In this document: positions 5,963 through 13,252 of the stretch, piece by piece | How positions within the stretch are numbered: position 1 is the first letter of the stretch | Layout of the letters: each line of letters opens with the position of its first letter | From: Actinomycetota bacterium | Lineage (GTDB): Bacteria; Actinomycetota; Thermoleophilia; Gaiellales; Gaiellaceae | NCBI GenBank assembly: GCA_005885085.1 | Contig: VAXY01000002.1 | Span: forward strand, 1 to 27,155 | Length of the DNA stretch: 27,155 bases | Direction: 5' to 3' | Translations under genes and position numbers: made by a program | Notes under the pieces: generated by a model | The model's input: only the letters and a program-made list of their open reading frames with translations | Told to the model about the DNA's origin: nothing | The model's database searches: none

Positions 5963-7588
5963 ACCCTGGCTGCGCTTGCCCTTGTCCTGCTTGCGGCGGG
6001 CCTCGCCGTGGGCGTGCCGAGCGCGTCGGCGATCGATCCGTTCCCGACGCTCGGGGTCGCGACCCTTTCGAGCGACAACTTCACGGTGCACTACTCGCGG
6101 GACGATCTCGACACGACCTGCTCGAACTACATCACCCAGCAATGGGCGGGCGATGTCCTCGGCATGCTCGAACGGGCTCGCAGCGTCTACGCCGGGATGG
6201 GCCTGAGCTTTCCGTCGCCCGTGCCCGACACGGACGCGCACGTCCACGTCTCGATCGACGACCTGACTCAGGTCTGCGTGCCGTACGGCGCGGTCCCGAT
6301 CGGCACACCGGTGCCGTATAGCCGCTGGGACGCCCTGCTCGAGCCGATCGCGGTTCCCGGCGCCGACAACATCCATCTCGACGCCACCAAAGGCCTGACC
6401 TATCCCGTGATCGCGCACGAGGTGTTCCATCTCGTCGAGGACGCGATGGTTCCCGACGTCGACCCGTGGCTGCAGGAAGGCAGCGCCGAATGGGCCGCCG
6501 TGCGCGCCAACCAGGATGCCGGCGGCACCGAGGCGAACCCGGACCGGACGCTCGACTGCGTCGGCTCCGAGTGCGGCGACACCGAGTACGACCGCAACGG
6601 CTACCCCGGCTGGATGCTCTTCGAGTACCTCGCCGAACGCTACGGCGACAGCAAGGTGAAGGCGGTGTGGGATCAGGCGGTCGCGAATCCCCTGGCGGCC
6701 GGAACAACCGACCTCGCCAACGTGCTCCCTGTCTCGCTGGCCTCGTTCTTCAACGACTACACGACTGCCCGTCTCACCGGGAACTTCACGATTCCCGCGC
6801 TCGCAGGTCAGCTTCCGGCTCCATACGCCGAGCTCCCCGTCGGCTCGACTTCCGGCTCCCTGCCCAGCGGAAGCGTCGCCGTCAACCATCTCGCCGTCCG
6901 GTATGTGATTCTTTCTCACGGAAGCGACACCACGTCGCCATGCTTCGCCGCGTCGCTGACCATCAACGTCGGTATTCCGGCGGGAGTGGCCTCGACTCCG
7001 TACTACTACGCGGCCACGAAGGGCGCCTCGGCGCAGGCGTTGACCGTCTCCGGATCGACGGCGTCGATCACCGTCCCGTGGAACACGTGCGGCGGCAGCC
7101 CGGCTGCGTATCTCTCACTGCCCAACGATTCGCTCGGCCTCGATGGTCGTGAGTTCACGGTCGGCGGGCACGTCAGCGTCGATCTGGCGACTCCGGCCAG
7201 CCCGACCGATCCGCCCCCGGGCGTGCACGTGATCGGCTCGGTCATCTCCTCCCCCATCTCCGACCCGGCGCCGACCCTGAAGGTCTACGCGCCCGAGCTA
7301 ATCCGCGTCTCGACGAAGACGCACCTGCTCCGCTTCGCCGTCTTCTCGAGCGGCGACGGCAAGCTCGCCGCAATGCTCGGTTCGACGAACCTCGGCTCCG
7401 CCTCGCTGCGCGGCGGCAACAACGACGTCCGCTTCGTGTTGCCGACTCAGCTGTTCAAATCGTTGCGCACGAAGAGCTCGTCGAACCTGCTAGCGCTCAC
7501 GAGCGTCTCGCCAAGTGGGACGCAAGGCTCGACGGTGACACGCCGCGTGCTCGTGCAGGCTCCGAAGAAGAAACCGAAGCGGCGTTAG
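5948..7588 (+). CDS. Secreted HEXXH metalloprotease-like protein
   Basis: 546 residues. A signal peptide (RTLAALALVLLAAGLAVGV, cleavage near ASA) precedes a mature chain beginning about residue 29. The zinc motif is H157-E-V-F-H161, followed by WLQEGSAEWAA with Glu177 as the probable third ligand, the pattern of gluzincin-type peptidases. The Asp-Thr-Asp-Arg segment near residue 215 and the Tyr-rich helix (GWMLFEYLAERYGDS) complete the catalytic domain to about residue 290. The remaining half is Ser/Thr/Pro-rich beta-like sequence ending in a basic KKKPKRR tail, with no cell-wall anchor visible. The substrate is unknown. Its leader holds an unusual inverted repeat, and the AGGAGG lies rather far (14 nt) from the ATG. 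The gene is read alone, with the amidase starting from its own promoter 16 bp downstream. Confidence 0.8.
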   Translation: MRRPRTLAALALVLLAAGLAVGVPSASAIDPFPTLGVATLSSDNFTVHYSRDDLDTTCSNYITQQWAGDVLGMLERARSVYAGMGLSFPSPVPDTDAHVHVSIDDLTQVCVPYGAVPIGTPVPYSRWDALLEPIAVPGADNIHLDATKGLTYPVIAHEVFHLVEDAMVPDVDPWLQEGSAEWAAVRANQDAGGTEANPDRTLDCVGSECGDTEYDRNGYPGWMLFEYLAERYGDSKVKAVWDQAVANPLAAGTTDLANVLPVSLASFFNDYTTARLTGNFTIPALAGQLPAPYAELPVGSTSGSLPSGSVAVNHLAVRYVILSHGSDTTSPCFAASLTINVGIPAGVASTPYYYAATKGASAQALTVSGSTASITVPWNTCGGSPAAYLSLPNDSLGLDGREFTVGGHVSVDLATPASPTDPPPGVHVIGSVISSPISDPAPTLKVYAPELIRVSTKTHLLRFAVFSSGDGKLAAMLGSTNLGSASLRGGNNDVRFVLPTQLFKSLRTKSSSNLLALTSVSPSGTQGSTVTRRVLVQAPKKKPKRR

Positions 7589-7592
7589 TCAC

Positions 7593-7598
7593 TAGAGT
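7593..7598 (+). promoter_or_regulatory. Candidate -10 box TAGAGT for a leaderless amidase transcript
   Basis: TAGAGT lies exactly 6 nt before the GTG at 7605 and just after the preceding gene's stop (7586-7588). The same TANNNT-N6-start spacing is seen before rpiB, the gluconokinase and the ABC-F gene. No -35 box is recognisable. Confidence 0.5.
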
Positions 7599-7604
7599 CG
7601 CCGC

Positions 7605-8726
7605 GTGGCGGCGACCGACGGGATCTTCCTCGCGCGCCCCGTCGCGCCGTCCGAGGGCATTCCGCTCGCCGTCAAGGACCTGCTCGACACCGCAGGTCTG
7701 ACAACGACCTATGGGTCGGCGATCTTCGCGGAGCACGTGCCGGCCAGGTCGGCCGAGTGCGTCCTGCGGCTCGAGGCGGCCGGCTACACGAACGTCGGCA
7801 AGACGAACCTGCACGAGTTCGCATACGGAATCACGTCGGAGAACCCCCATTTCGGCACGGTGCCGAACCCGCTTGCGCCTGGGCGCATCGCGGGCGGCTC
7901 GAGCGGCGGTTCCGCCGCCGCCGTCGCGGCGGATCTTGCGGACGCCGCGCTCGGGACCGACTCGGGTGGTTCGATCCGCATCCCGGCCGCATGCTGCGGC
8001 ATCGTCGGCTTCAAGCCGACCTACGACCTCGTTCCGACCGAGGGCTGCTTTCCGCTGGCACCGAGCTTCGATCACGTCGGTCCGATGGCGCGCACGGTCG
8101 CCGAGTGCGGCATGCAGCTTGAAGTGCTCGCACCCTCGTTCCGGCGTGCCTCGGTCGACTCGCTCGAGGACGTCGCGGTCGGGGTCGCGTGGCTCGATGG
8201 AGCCGAGCCGCTCGTGGCGGAGTGCGTGGGCACGGCTGCGGCGCTCTTTCCGAGACGCCGCGAGGTCGACTGGCCACGACCCCGCATCGACGCGCTGTTC
8301 ATGCGAGAGGTGGCGGACGTCCACCGAGAGCTCTATGCGGAGCAGGGCGAGCTGTACGGCGAGGACGTCGCTGTAAAGATCGAGCGCTGCCTCGCCGTGT
8401 CCGACACCGAGGCGGCGCTCGCGGCGCGCGCGCGGGACGAATACCGCGAGCAATGTGCCGAGCTGCTCGACGGGCTCGATTTGCTGCTGACCCCGACGCT
8501 GGTCTGCGTGGCGCCGCCGATCGGGATCGGCGACCAGGCGCTGCGCGGGACCCTGACCAGGCACACGCTCCCGTTCAACGCCCTCGGGTGGCCCGCGCTC
8601 GTGCTGCCGTGCGGGGCGGCGGAGGACGGCCTGCCGGCCTCGATCCAGCTCGTCGGACGTCCGGGCGCCGACGCGCTGGTGCTGGCGGTCGCAGAACGGC
8701 TTGCAGGCGCGCTTTCCGGCTCGTAG
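7605..8726 (+). CDS. Amidase-signature family enzyme (GatA-like amidase)
   Basis: 373 residues. The Ser-cisSer-Lys triad is complete: Lys24 (LAVKDLLD), cis-Ser99 (AGGSSGGSAAA) and nucleophile Ser123 (GTDSGGSIRIPA), with the usual 75- and 24-residue spacings. The family hydrolyses amide bonds; substrates range from simple amides to glutamine for GatCAB. The protein begins almost directly at the catalytic core and is shorter than most family members (450-500), so it lacks the usual N-terminal helices. There is no gatB or gatC nearby, so it is more likely a free-standing amidase than a tRNA amidotransferase subunit. GTG 7605 is preferred because a -10 box sits 6 nt upstream and the next conserved block starts about residue 18. 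Confidence 0.88.
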   Translation: MAATDGIFLARPVAPSEGIPLAVKDLLDTAGLTTTYGSAIFAEHVPARSAECVLRLEAAGYTNVGKTNLHEFAYGITSENPHFGTVPNPLAPGRIAGGSSGGSAAAVAADLADAALGTDSGGSIRIPAACCGIVGFKPTYDLVPTEGCFPLAPSFDHVGPMARTVAECGMQLEVLAPSFRRASVDSLEDVAVGVAWLDGAEPLVAECVGTAAALFPRRREVDWPRPRIDALFMREVADVHRELYAEQGELYGEDVAVKIERCLAVSDTEAALAARARDEYREQCAELLDGLDLLLTPTLVCVAPPIGIGDQALRGTLTRHTLPFNALGWPALVLPCGAAEDGLPASIQLVGRPGADALVLAVAERLAGALSGS

Positions 8727-8728
8727 AC

Positions 8729-8746
8729 GTCCCTCGTTCGAGGGAC
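8729..8746 (+). terminator. Stem-loop just after the amidase stop
   Basis: GTCCCTCG and CGAGGGAC form an 8-bp perfect stem around TT, starting 3 nt after the amidase stop. There is no T-run after it, so intrinsic termination would be weak; it may instead protect the 3' end. Confidence 0.35.
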
Positions 8747-8756
8747 AGCAGCAGCG

Positions 8757-8770
8757 GTCGGCATGCCGAC
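8757..8770. promoter_or_regulatory. 14-bp palindrome upstream of the Fn3-like gene, possible operator
   Basis: GTCGGCATGCCGAC is a perfect palindrome ending 14 bp before the ATG at 8785. It lies between the amidase terminator-like hairpin and a direct repeat of AACCATG (8771-8777 and 8781-8787). Its place fits an operator, but no cognate regulator can be named. Confidence 0.25.
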
Positions 8771-8784
8771 AACCATGAGGAACC

Positions 8785-10722
8785 ATGCGTGTCCTCACTC
8801 TTGCGGCCGTCTCTGTCAGCCTGCTCGCGCTCGCGTCTGCGGCCGAGGCGGCGACGCCTGTTCGCGGCACGGCGCCGCGGGACCTGCACGGCTTCCTGTT
8901 GCGCGCCGATGAGCCCGTCGCAGACTCGTTCTCGCGCACTCCCTCGTTTGCCTGGGATCCCGTCGCGGGCGCCGTGCGGTACCAGTTCCAGCTCGCGACG
9001 AGCTCCAGCTTCCGTGAGAGCGGCCTCGTCTTCACGGCGACAAATCTGACAACGCCGGTCGCCGCTCCGACGGTGACACTGCCGTGGATCACCGGCAGCC
9101 CGCATGCGCTGTTCGCGCGGGTGCGCGCGATCAAGCGCTCGTCATCGACGCCGTGGAGCGAGCCGTTCGGCTTCGACATGGAGCCGTCGGCCGCCCCGAG
9201 GCCCCTGCCGAGCGAGCAGGGCCTGCTGCGCTGGACGCCGATCGAGGGTGCAGACGGCTATCAGGTCTGGTTCATCGACATCCCGAAGATGGAGGTCGTC
9301 TTCACGAACGTCCTCGACGAGCGGGAGTTCTACACGTTCCACCGCTCGTCGAACTGGATCGGGAGCGTCCGCTGGCGCGTGCGCGCCATCCGCGCGGACA
9401 ACCAGAAGTCTGCGCGCCAGAACGGGTTGCCGGCAGTCGGCTACGGCCCGTGGAGCCCGATCTACGGCTCGACGAATCCCGCGTACGTGACGGGCCCGAT
9501 CAAGCTCGGGCCGACGGTGTCGGACGTGATCGCGAACGGCGACGCGTCGTCCCCGGCGCACCGGCTGATGCCGGCGTTCACGTTCACCGGCGACACAGCA
9601 ATCGACGGGACGAGGGCCGAGCTCTTCCGGGTCTACGTCTTCACCGACCGCGAGTGTCTGAATCTCGTCTACAAGAGCGCGATCATCGGCGGTCCCGCCT
9701 ACGCGCCGCGCCCCTACGGGCCGCTCGCGCTTCCAACCAACCCGACGGCTCTCCCATCGGCGCGTGCGAACTACCTCCGCGACGGCAGCGAGCCGGACAG
9801 CTTCATGTTCGACGGCCTGCAGGTCAAGACCACGGAGCAGGATCCCGCTGCCGTGCCGACCACCGCGGTCCCCGCCGACTCGGATTCGACTTCGAGCACC
9901 TCGGCGGCGGCAGGCCCGCAGCAGCTGACGATCTCCGGCAATCTCGGCGCGCCCGTCGACCTCTGGGACACGGACTGGCCGGGTGGGGGCTACTACTGGA
10001 CCGTCGTCGCGGTGGCGGCAGTCTCCCCCGGCGCTCTCAGCACGGGAACCGCCGGCGCCAGCGCAATCGGCGCGTCCAGCACGACCGCGATCAATGCCGC
10101 CGGTTTCGCGACCGGAGACACCGTTCTGATCGGGAACTCCTCGAACCAGGAGACCGCGACGATCGTCACCGTCAGCGGGTCGACGCTCACGTTCGCGTCG
10201 ACGCTGAAGTTCGGTCACGGCGCCGGCGAGCCGATCGTCCGCACGGGCGGGAATCTCCAGTACGAGGACCTCGAGCTGCCCCAGGACGTCTGTGCCGCTC
10301 CGTTCAACCGTGTCGCGCGTTTCGGCAAGAACAGCGAGCCGTCGCTGACAGCGGCCGGCGAGCTGTTCGCCTCCGGCCTCTCACCGAGCGGACGGCTGAC
10401 CGCCGGCCGCACCAGCCAGGCCTTCTACGGCCCGCCGCTCGTCGCGTGGACGCCGGCTCTCGGCGCCGCGATCTACGAGGTGCAGTGGAGCAAGACGCGC
10501 TATCCGTTCAAGCCCGAGCCGAACACGCAGAACCAGAACGCGCTCGGCACCCTGACTCTCGGCACCTCGGTCGTCCTGCCCCTCCCGGCAGGCACGTGGT
10601 ACTACCGCGTGCGCGGCTTCAACTACACCCTTCCGACCGGCGCGCAGCAGATGTCCTGGTCCGACCCGGCCAAGATCGTGGTCGCCAAGCCGAAGTTCAA
10701 GGTCGTCGGCGGGGGCAAATAG
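8785..10722 (+). CDS. Secreted fibronectin type III-like repeat protein
   Basis: 645 residues with a signal peptide (VLTLAAVSVSLLALASAAEA). At least three segments have the fibronectin-III pattern of a Trp strand, 'GAxxYxxQ' and a closing 'YxxRVRA' strand: about residues 55-120 (FAWDPVAGAVRYQFQLA), 148-205 (LLRWTPIEGADGYQVWF) and 545-615 (VAWTPALGAAIYEVQWS, WYYRVRGFN). The middle (about 355-480) is Ser/Thr/Ala-rich and includes a short unrelated insertion around SSTTAINAAGFATGDTVLIGN. No catalytic motif or sortase anchor is seen, so it is probably an extracytoplasmic binding or structural protein. A GAGGA at 8777-8781 lies close to the ATG. It has no operon partner, and the gene downstream is convergent. 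Confidence 0.72.
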   Translation: MRVLTLAAVSVSLLALASAAEAATPVRGTAPRDLHGFLLRADEPVADSFSRTPSFAWDPVAGAVRYQFQLATSSSFRESGLVFTATNLTTPVAAPTVTLPWITGSPHALFARVRAIKRSSSTPWSEPFGFDMEPSAAPRPLPSEQGLLRWTPIEGADGYQVWFIDIPKMEVVFTNVLDEREFYTFHRSSNWIGSVRWRVRAIRADNQKSARQNGLPAVGYGPWSPIYGSTNPAYVTGPIKLGPTVSDVIANGDASSPAHRLMPAFTFTGDTAIDGTRAELFRVYVFTDRECLNLVYKSAIIGGPAYAPRPYGPLALPTNPTALPSARANYLRDGSEPDSFMFDGLQVKTTEQDPAAVPTTAVPADSDSTSSTSAAAGPQQLTISGNLGAPVDLWDTDWPGGGYYWTVVAVAAVSPGALSTGTAGASAIGASSTTAINAAGFATGDTVLIGNSSNQETATIVTVSGSTLTFASTLKFGHGAGEPIVRTGGNLQYEDLELPQDVCAAPFNRVARFGKNSEPSLTAAGELFASGLSPSGRLTAGRTSQAFYGPPLVAWTPALGAAIYEVQWSKTRYPFKPEPNTQNQNALGTLTLGTSVVLPLPAGTWYYRVRGFNYTLPTGAQQMSWSDPAKIVVAKPKFKVVGGGK

Positions 10723-10738
10723 AGACCTGTCGGAGTAA

Positions 10739-10829
10739 GTGGCTCAGAGCCGCTATCTCCGGCCAGCGGCGTAAACAACCGGCCGGCGCCGTAGTGAAAC
10801 CGAGCTTGTGGCTCTGAGCCACAAGCTCG
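10739..10829. repeat. Pair of related palindromic repeats (REPIN-like) in a convergent gap
   Basis: Positions 10801-10829 form a palindrome with 14-bp arms around a single T (CGAGCTTGTGGCTC and its complement). GTGGCTCAGAGCC at 10739-10751 is exactly complementary to 10810-10822, so the first copy can pair with the second instead of the second folding on itself. Two inverted copies about 70 bp apart resemble a REP doublet. The element separates the Fn3-like gene from the truncated acetyltransferase gene and could also stop transcription from both sides. Confidence 0.55.
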
Positions 10830-10847
10830 ATAAGGGGTGTCTTCGCG

Positions 10848-10973
10848 CTAGTCGATGTCGATCAACGTCGAGCAGATCCCGTAGATGAGGTTGTGGCGGG
10901 CTTCGTCCTCGGCCAGGAGCGCACCCGCTGCCGAGAGGAACGCCTCGGCGTTCGCGTGGCTCTCGAGCCGCAT
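10848..10973 (-). pseudogene. N-terminal fragment of a GNAT-type acetyltransferase gene
   Basis: The ATG at 10973 overlaps the methyltransferase stop as TAATG, so it was once a normal operon member. The 41 residues (FLSAAGALLAEDEARHNLIYG then TLID) resemble the first helix and strand of some GNAT N-acetyltransferases, which usually run 150-280 residues. A TAG at 10848-10850 ends it, and the following frame does not look like the rest of such a protein. The REP-like element begins about 20 bp beyond. It is best read as a remnant whose 3' part was lost. The family call is tentative because only the N-terminus remains. Confidence 0.5.
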
Positions 10974-11695
10974 TACTGGATCGCTTTGAGCACGCGACGG
11001 CCGAGACGCTCCACCGGTCTCGGCAGCAGGCGGCGTTGCTTCTTCAGCGCTGACGAGCCGAGCCAGAACGCGGTCTTGACGCCTAGGACGTAGCGGTTGC
11101 GCGCGCGGTCGCGCAGTGTGTTGCGCTCGACCTTCCGTGCGACCGTCATCGAGCCGACGACGAACTCGACGTCCTTGAAGCGGCGCGAGCGGTAGACGGC
11201 AGCGCCGACGACCTTGCGCGGCCCCTTCGTCCAGGTGGTGTCGTGGAACGCGACCCAGCCGCCGTCGATCACCTTCGGCACCCACTTCTCGAAGTCCTCG
11301 AGGACGAGGTCGTAGTCGTGCGAGCCGTCCACGAAGAGGAGCTCGATCGGCTCGTCGAAAGCGTCCGCCGCTGCCTGCGACAGCGACGGGATCGGGCACA
11401 CGAGGTCGGCAATGCCCGCGCGGTCGACGTTCGTCTTGAAGTCGCCGAAGCGGTAGTCCGCATGCGGGTCGATCGCGTAGACGGACACCGATCTGCCCGC
11501 CCGCGAGCCGAGACCGAGACAAACAGTCGACTTGCCCTTCCAGGAGCCGATCTCCACGATCACGCCGTCCCCGCGACATGCGCGCGCGAGCTCGTACAAC
11601 GCTTCACCTTCTTCGTCCGTCAGCCAGCCGGGGATGTCACCGATCAGCGACTTGACGTGAGTCTGGAACGGCTTAGCCGGCGTCGTACTCGTCAT
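10973..11695 (-). CDS. Class I SAM-dependent methyltransferase (Methyltransf_24-like)
   Basis: 240 residues. Motif I is VIVEIGSWKGKSTVCLG, followed by VYAIDPH at the end of strand 2. LLFVDGSHDYDLVLEDFEKW and DGGWVAFHDTTW are typical of the Methyltransf_24 group, whose members methylate small molecules or sugars. The C-terminus is strongly basic and has a weakly hydrophobic stretch. The substrate cannot be told. The start at ATG 11695 lies within the 3' end of the DUF899 gene (23-bp overlap), so it is co-transcribed with the pentose phosphate genes upstream. Its stop overlaps the acetyltransferase fragment. Confidence 0.82.
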   Translation of the reverse strand: MTSTTPAKPFQTHVKSLIGDIPGWLTDEEGEALYELARACRGDGVIVEIGSWKGKSTVCLGLGSRAGRSVSVYAIDPHADYRFGDFKTNVDRAGIADLVCPIPSLSQAAADAFDEPIELLFVDGSHDYDLVLEDFEKWVPKVIDGGWVAFHDTTWTKGPRKVVGAAVYRSRRFKDVEFVVGSMTVARKVERNTLRDRARNRYVLGVKTAFWLGSSALKKQRRLLPRPVERLGRRVLKAIQ

Positions 11696-12434
11696 GACGG
11701 CGCCACCACACGCCCGTCTCGTTGCGTCCCTTCGGCGCGCGGTCGAGCCACTGATACATGCTCCAGAGCCCGTCGAGGCCGCGCGCGTACGCGGAATACG
11801 TGTGGTAGACGACGCCGTCCTCGAGCGCGAACGCGCTCATACCCGGAGCCTCGCGCAGAAACGTCGCAACGTCCGTCCCGACGGTCTTCGCGAACTCAGC
11901 CACCGGCCCGTCTTCCGCCAGGCGCGGCTTGACGTCCACCGGTGCGAAGTTGTAGTCGACGACACCTTGGCGTTGCTGCTCCTCTGTAGTCGAGACGCCG
12001 AAGTCGTAGTTGAAGTCGCTGCCGTACGAGGAGTCCCACGGGAAGCTCCACCCCATCCGGCGCTTGTACGCCTGGATGTTGGTGAGCGGGGCACGCGACA
12101 CCGCCGTGAGCATCACGTCATGGTTCGCGAGATGGATCGCGAAGCCGTCGAATCCGTCGGCGATCGCCGAGCACGACGGACAGCCGGCCTTGTAGTCCGG
12201 GCCCAGCATGAAGTGGTAGACGAGCAGCTGCGATCGCCCGCGGAAAAGGTCCGCCAATGACGCGCTGCCTTCGTCCGTGTCGAAGGTGTAGTCCTTGTCG
12301 ATGCGAACCCACGGCAGCCGCTGCCGTTGCCGCGCGAGCTCGTCGCCGCGGCGCGTGTGCTCCTTCTCCGCGTCGAGTAGCTCACGGCGGGCCGCGAGCC
12401 AATCCTCACGGCTGCCGGTCTTGTGCTCGGTCAA
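11673..12434 (-). CDS. DUF899 family thioredoxin-like protein
   Basis: 253 residues matching the DUF899 family: RLPWVRIDKDYTFDT, LLVYHFMLGPDYKAGCPSCS with a CPxC pair, HDVMLTAVSRAPLTNIQAYK, MGWSFPWDSSYGSDFNYDFG and a final AYARGLDGLWSMYQWLD. The fold is predicted to be thioredoxin-like, but the biochemical role is not established. The start is TTG 12434: GGAGG lies 9 nt upstream, and the TTG overlaps the opcA stop as TTGA, as expected for coupled translation. It has no obvious pathway link to the sugar-phosphate genes that precede it. Confidence 0.88.
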   Translation of the reverse strand: MTEHKTGSREDWLAARRELLDAEKEHTRRGDELARQRQRLPWVRIDKDYTFDTDEGSASLADLFRGRSQLLVYHFMLGPDYKAGCPSCSAIADGFDGFAIHLANHDVMLTAVSRAPLTNIQAYKRRMGWSFPWDSSYGSDFNYDFGVSTTEEQQRQGVVDYNFAPVDVKPRLAEDGPVAEFAKTVGTDVATFLREAPGMSAFALEDGVVYHTYSAYARGLDGLWSMYQWLDRAPKGRNETGVWWRRHDEYDAG

Positions 12435-13252
12435 TTGGTTTCTCCTCCAGCGTTGCGGACGGCGTCCTCGTAGATGCGATCGCGGCCGAACTTGTCGAGC
12501 TCCTCCGACAGCAGATCCGAGCCCGCCGGCGGGTCGCCCGGCGGGAACGGCGCGGGCTCGCCGTCGATGTCTACGCCTTCGAGCCGGTCCGCCTGATCGT
12601 GCTCGAGAACGACCTCGCGCTTCAGCCGCGAGCGCAGCCAGCCGGCGAGCAGGTGGGCCTGCGCGGCAGTGCCGGTGACGCGGATGCGCTCGACGCCGGC
12701 GATCTGCGGCCAGAGCGAGGCGAGCATCGGGCGCCAGCGGCTCGTCCGCGCCCACGCGATGTCGGAGACCGCCACGCGGTCGAAGATCTCCGAGAGACCT
12801 CGGTACGAGTCGGGCAGATTCGGCCACTCGGTGCTGTCGACGATCAGCCGGTCGACGACGTCGACCAAACCCTCGAAGTACTCCGCGCCGAACGGCGGCA
12901 ACCCGCGCCAGCGCAGAAACGCGGGCAGGTCGGGCAGGAGCAGCGGCTGGACGACGCTCGCCGGGACATCGGCGCGCCCGCCCTTGAGCCGGATGCGAAT
13001 CGTCTCGGTGCAGATGCGGCCGTCGAGGCCATCGTCGTCGTCCGGTTGCGGAAAGAGGACGACCGTTCGGGACGGGTGCCGCTCGGCCAGCCCGCTGAGC
13101 ACGTCTTCGGCCGCTTCGACCCATTCCTCCGGCACCCAGGCCGTGTGCGTCATCACGCTCGTCCGCTGGTACGGCGACTCGCCGCCCGGCACCGCGCGCA
13201 GGGACGACAGCTCGCGCTCGATCTCGCGCACCGACGTCAGTGCCTGCGCCAT
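12431..13252 (-). CDS. opcA: Glucose-6-phosphate dehydrogenase assembly protein OpcA
   Basis: 273 residues. It resembles OpcA, the allosteric and assembly factor of G6PDH known from cyanobacteria and actinobacteria: TSVMTHTAWVPEE near the N-terminus, HPSRTVVLFPQPD, ETIRIRLKG, VQPLLLPDLPAFLRWRG, VDRLIVDSTEWP and the C-terminal GTAAQAHLLAGWLRSRL. Its place directly after zwf, overlapping by 16 bp, is the usual arrangement. Starts at ATG 13252. It is expected to raise zwf activity or stabilise the oligomer in the cytoplasm. The end overlaps the next start as TTGA. Confidence 0.93.
   Translation of the reverse strand: MAQALTSVREIERELSSLRAVPGGESPYQRTSVMTHTAWVPEEWVEAAEDVLSGLAERHPSRTVVLFPQPDDDDGLDGRICTETIRIRLKGGRADVPASVVQPLLLPDLPAFLRWRGLPPFGAEYFEGLVDVVDRLIVDSTEWPNLPDSYRGLSEIFDRVAVSDIAWARTSRWRPMLASLWPQIAGVERIRVTGTAAQAHLLAGWLRSRLKREVVLEHDQADRLEGVDIDGEPAPFPPGDPPAGSDLLSEELDKFGRDRIYEDAVRNAGGETN
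12444..12448 (-). promoter_or_regulatory. Ribosome binding site GGAGG supporting the TTG start of the DUF899 gene
   Basis: GGAGG on the minus strand lies 9 nt before TTG 12434. No ATG or GTG in frame is better placed, so this site decides the start. Confidence 0.6.
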
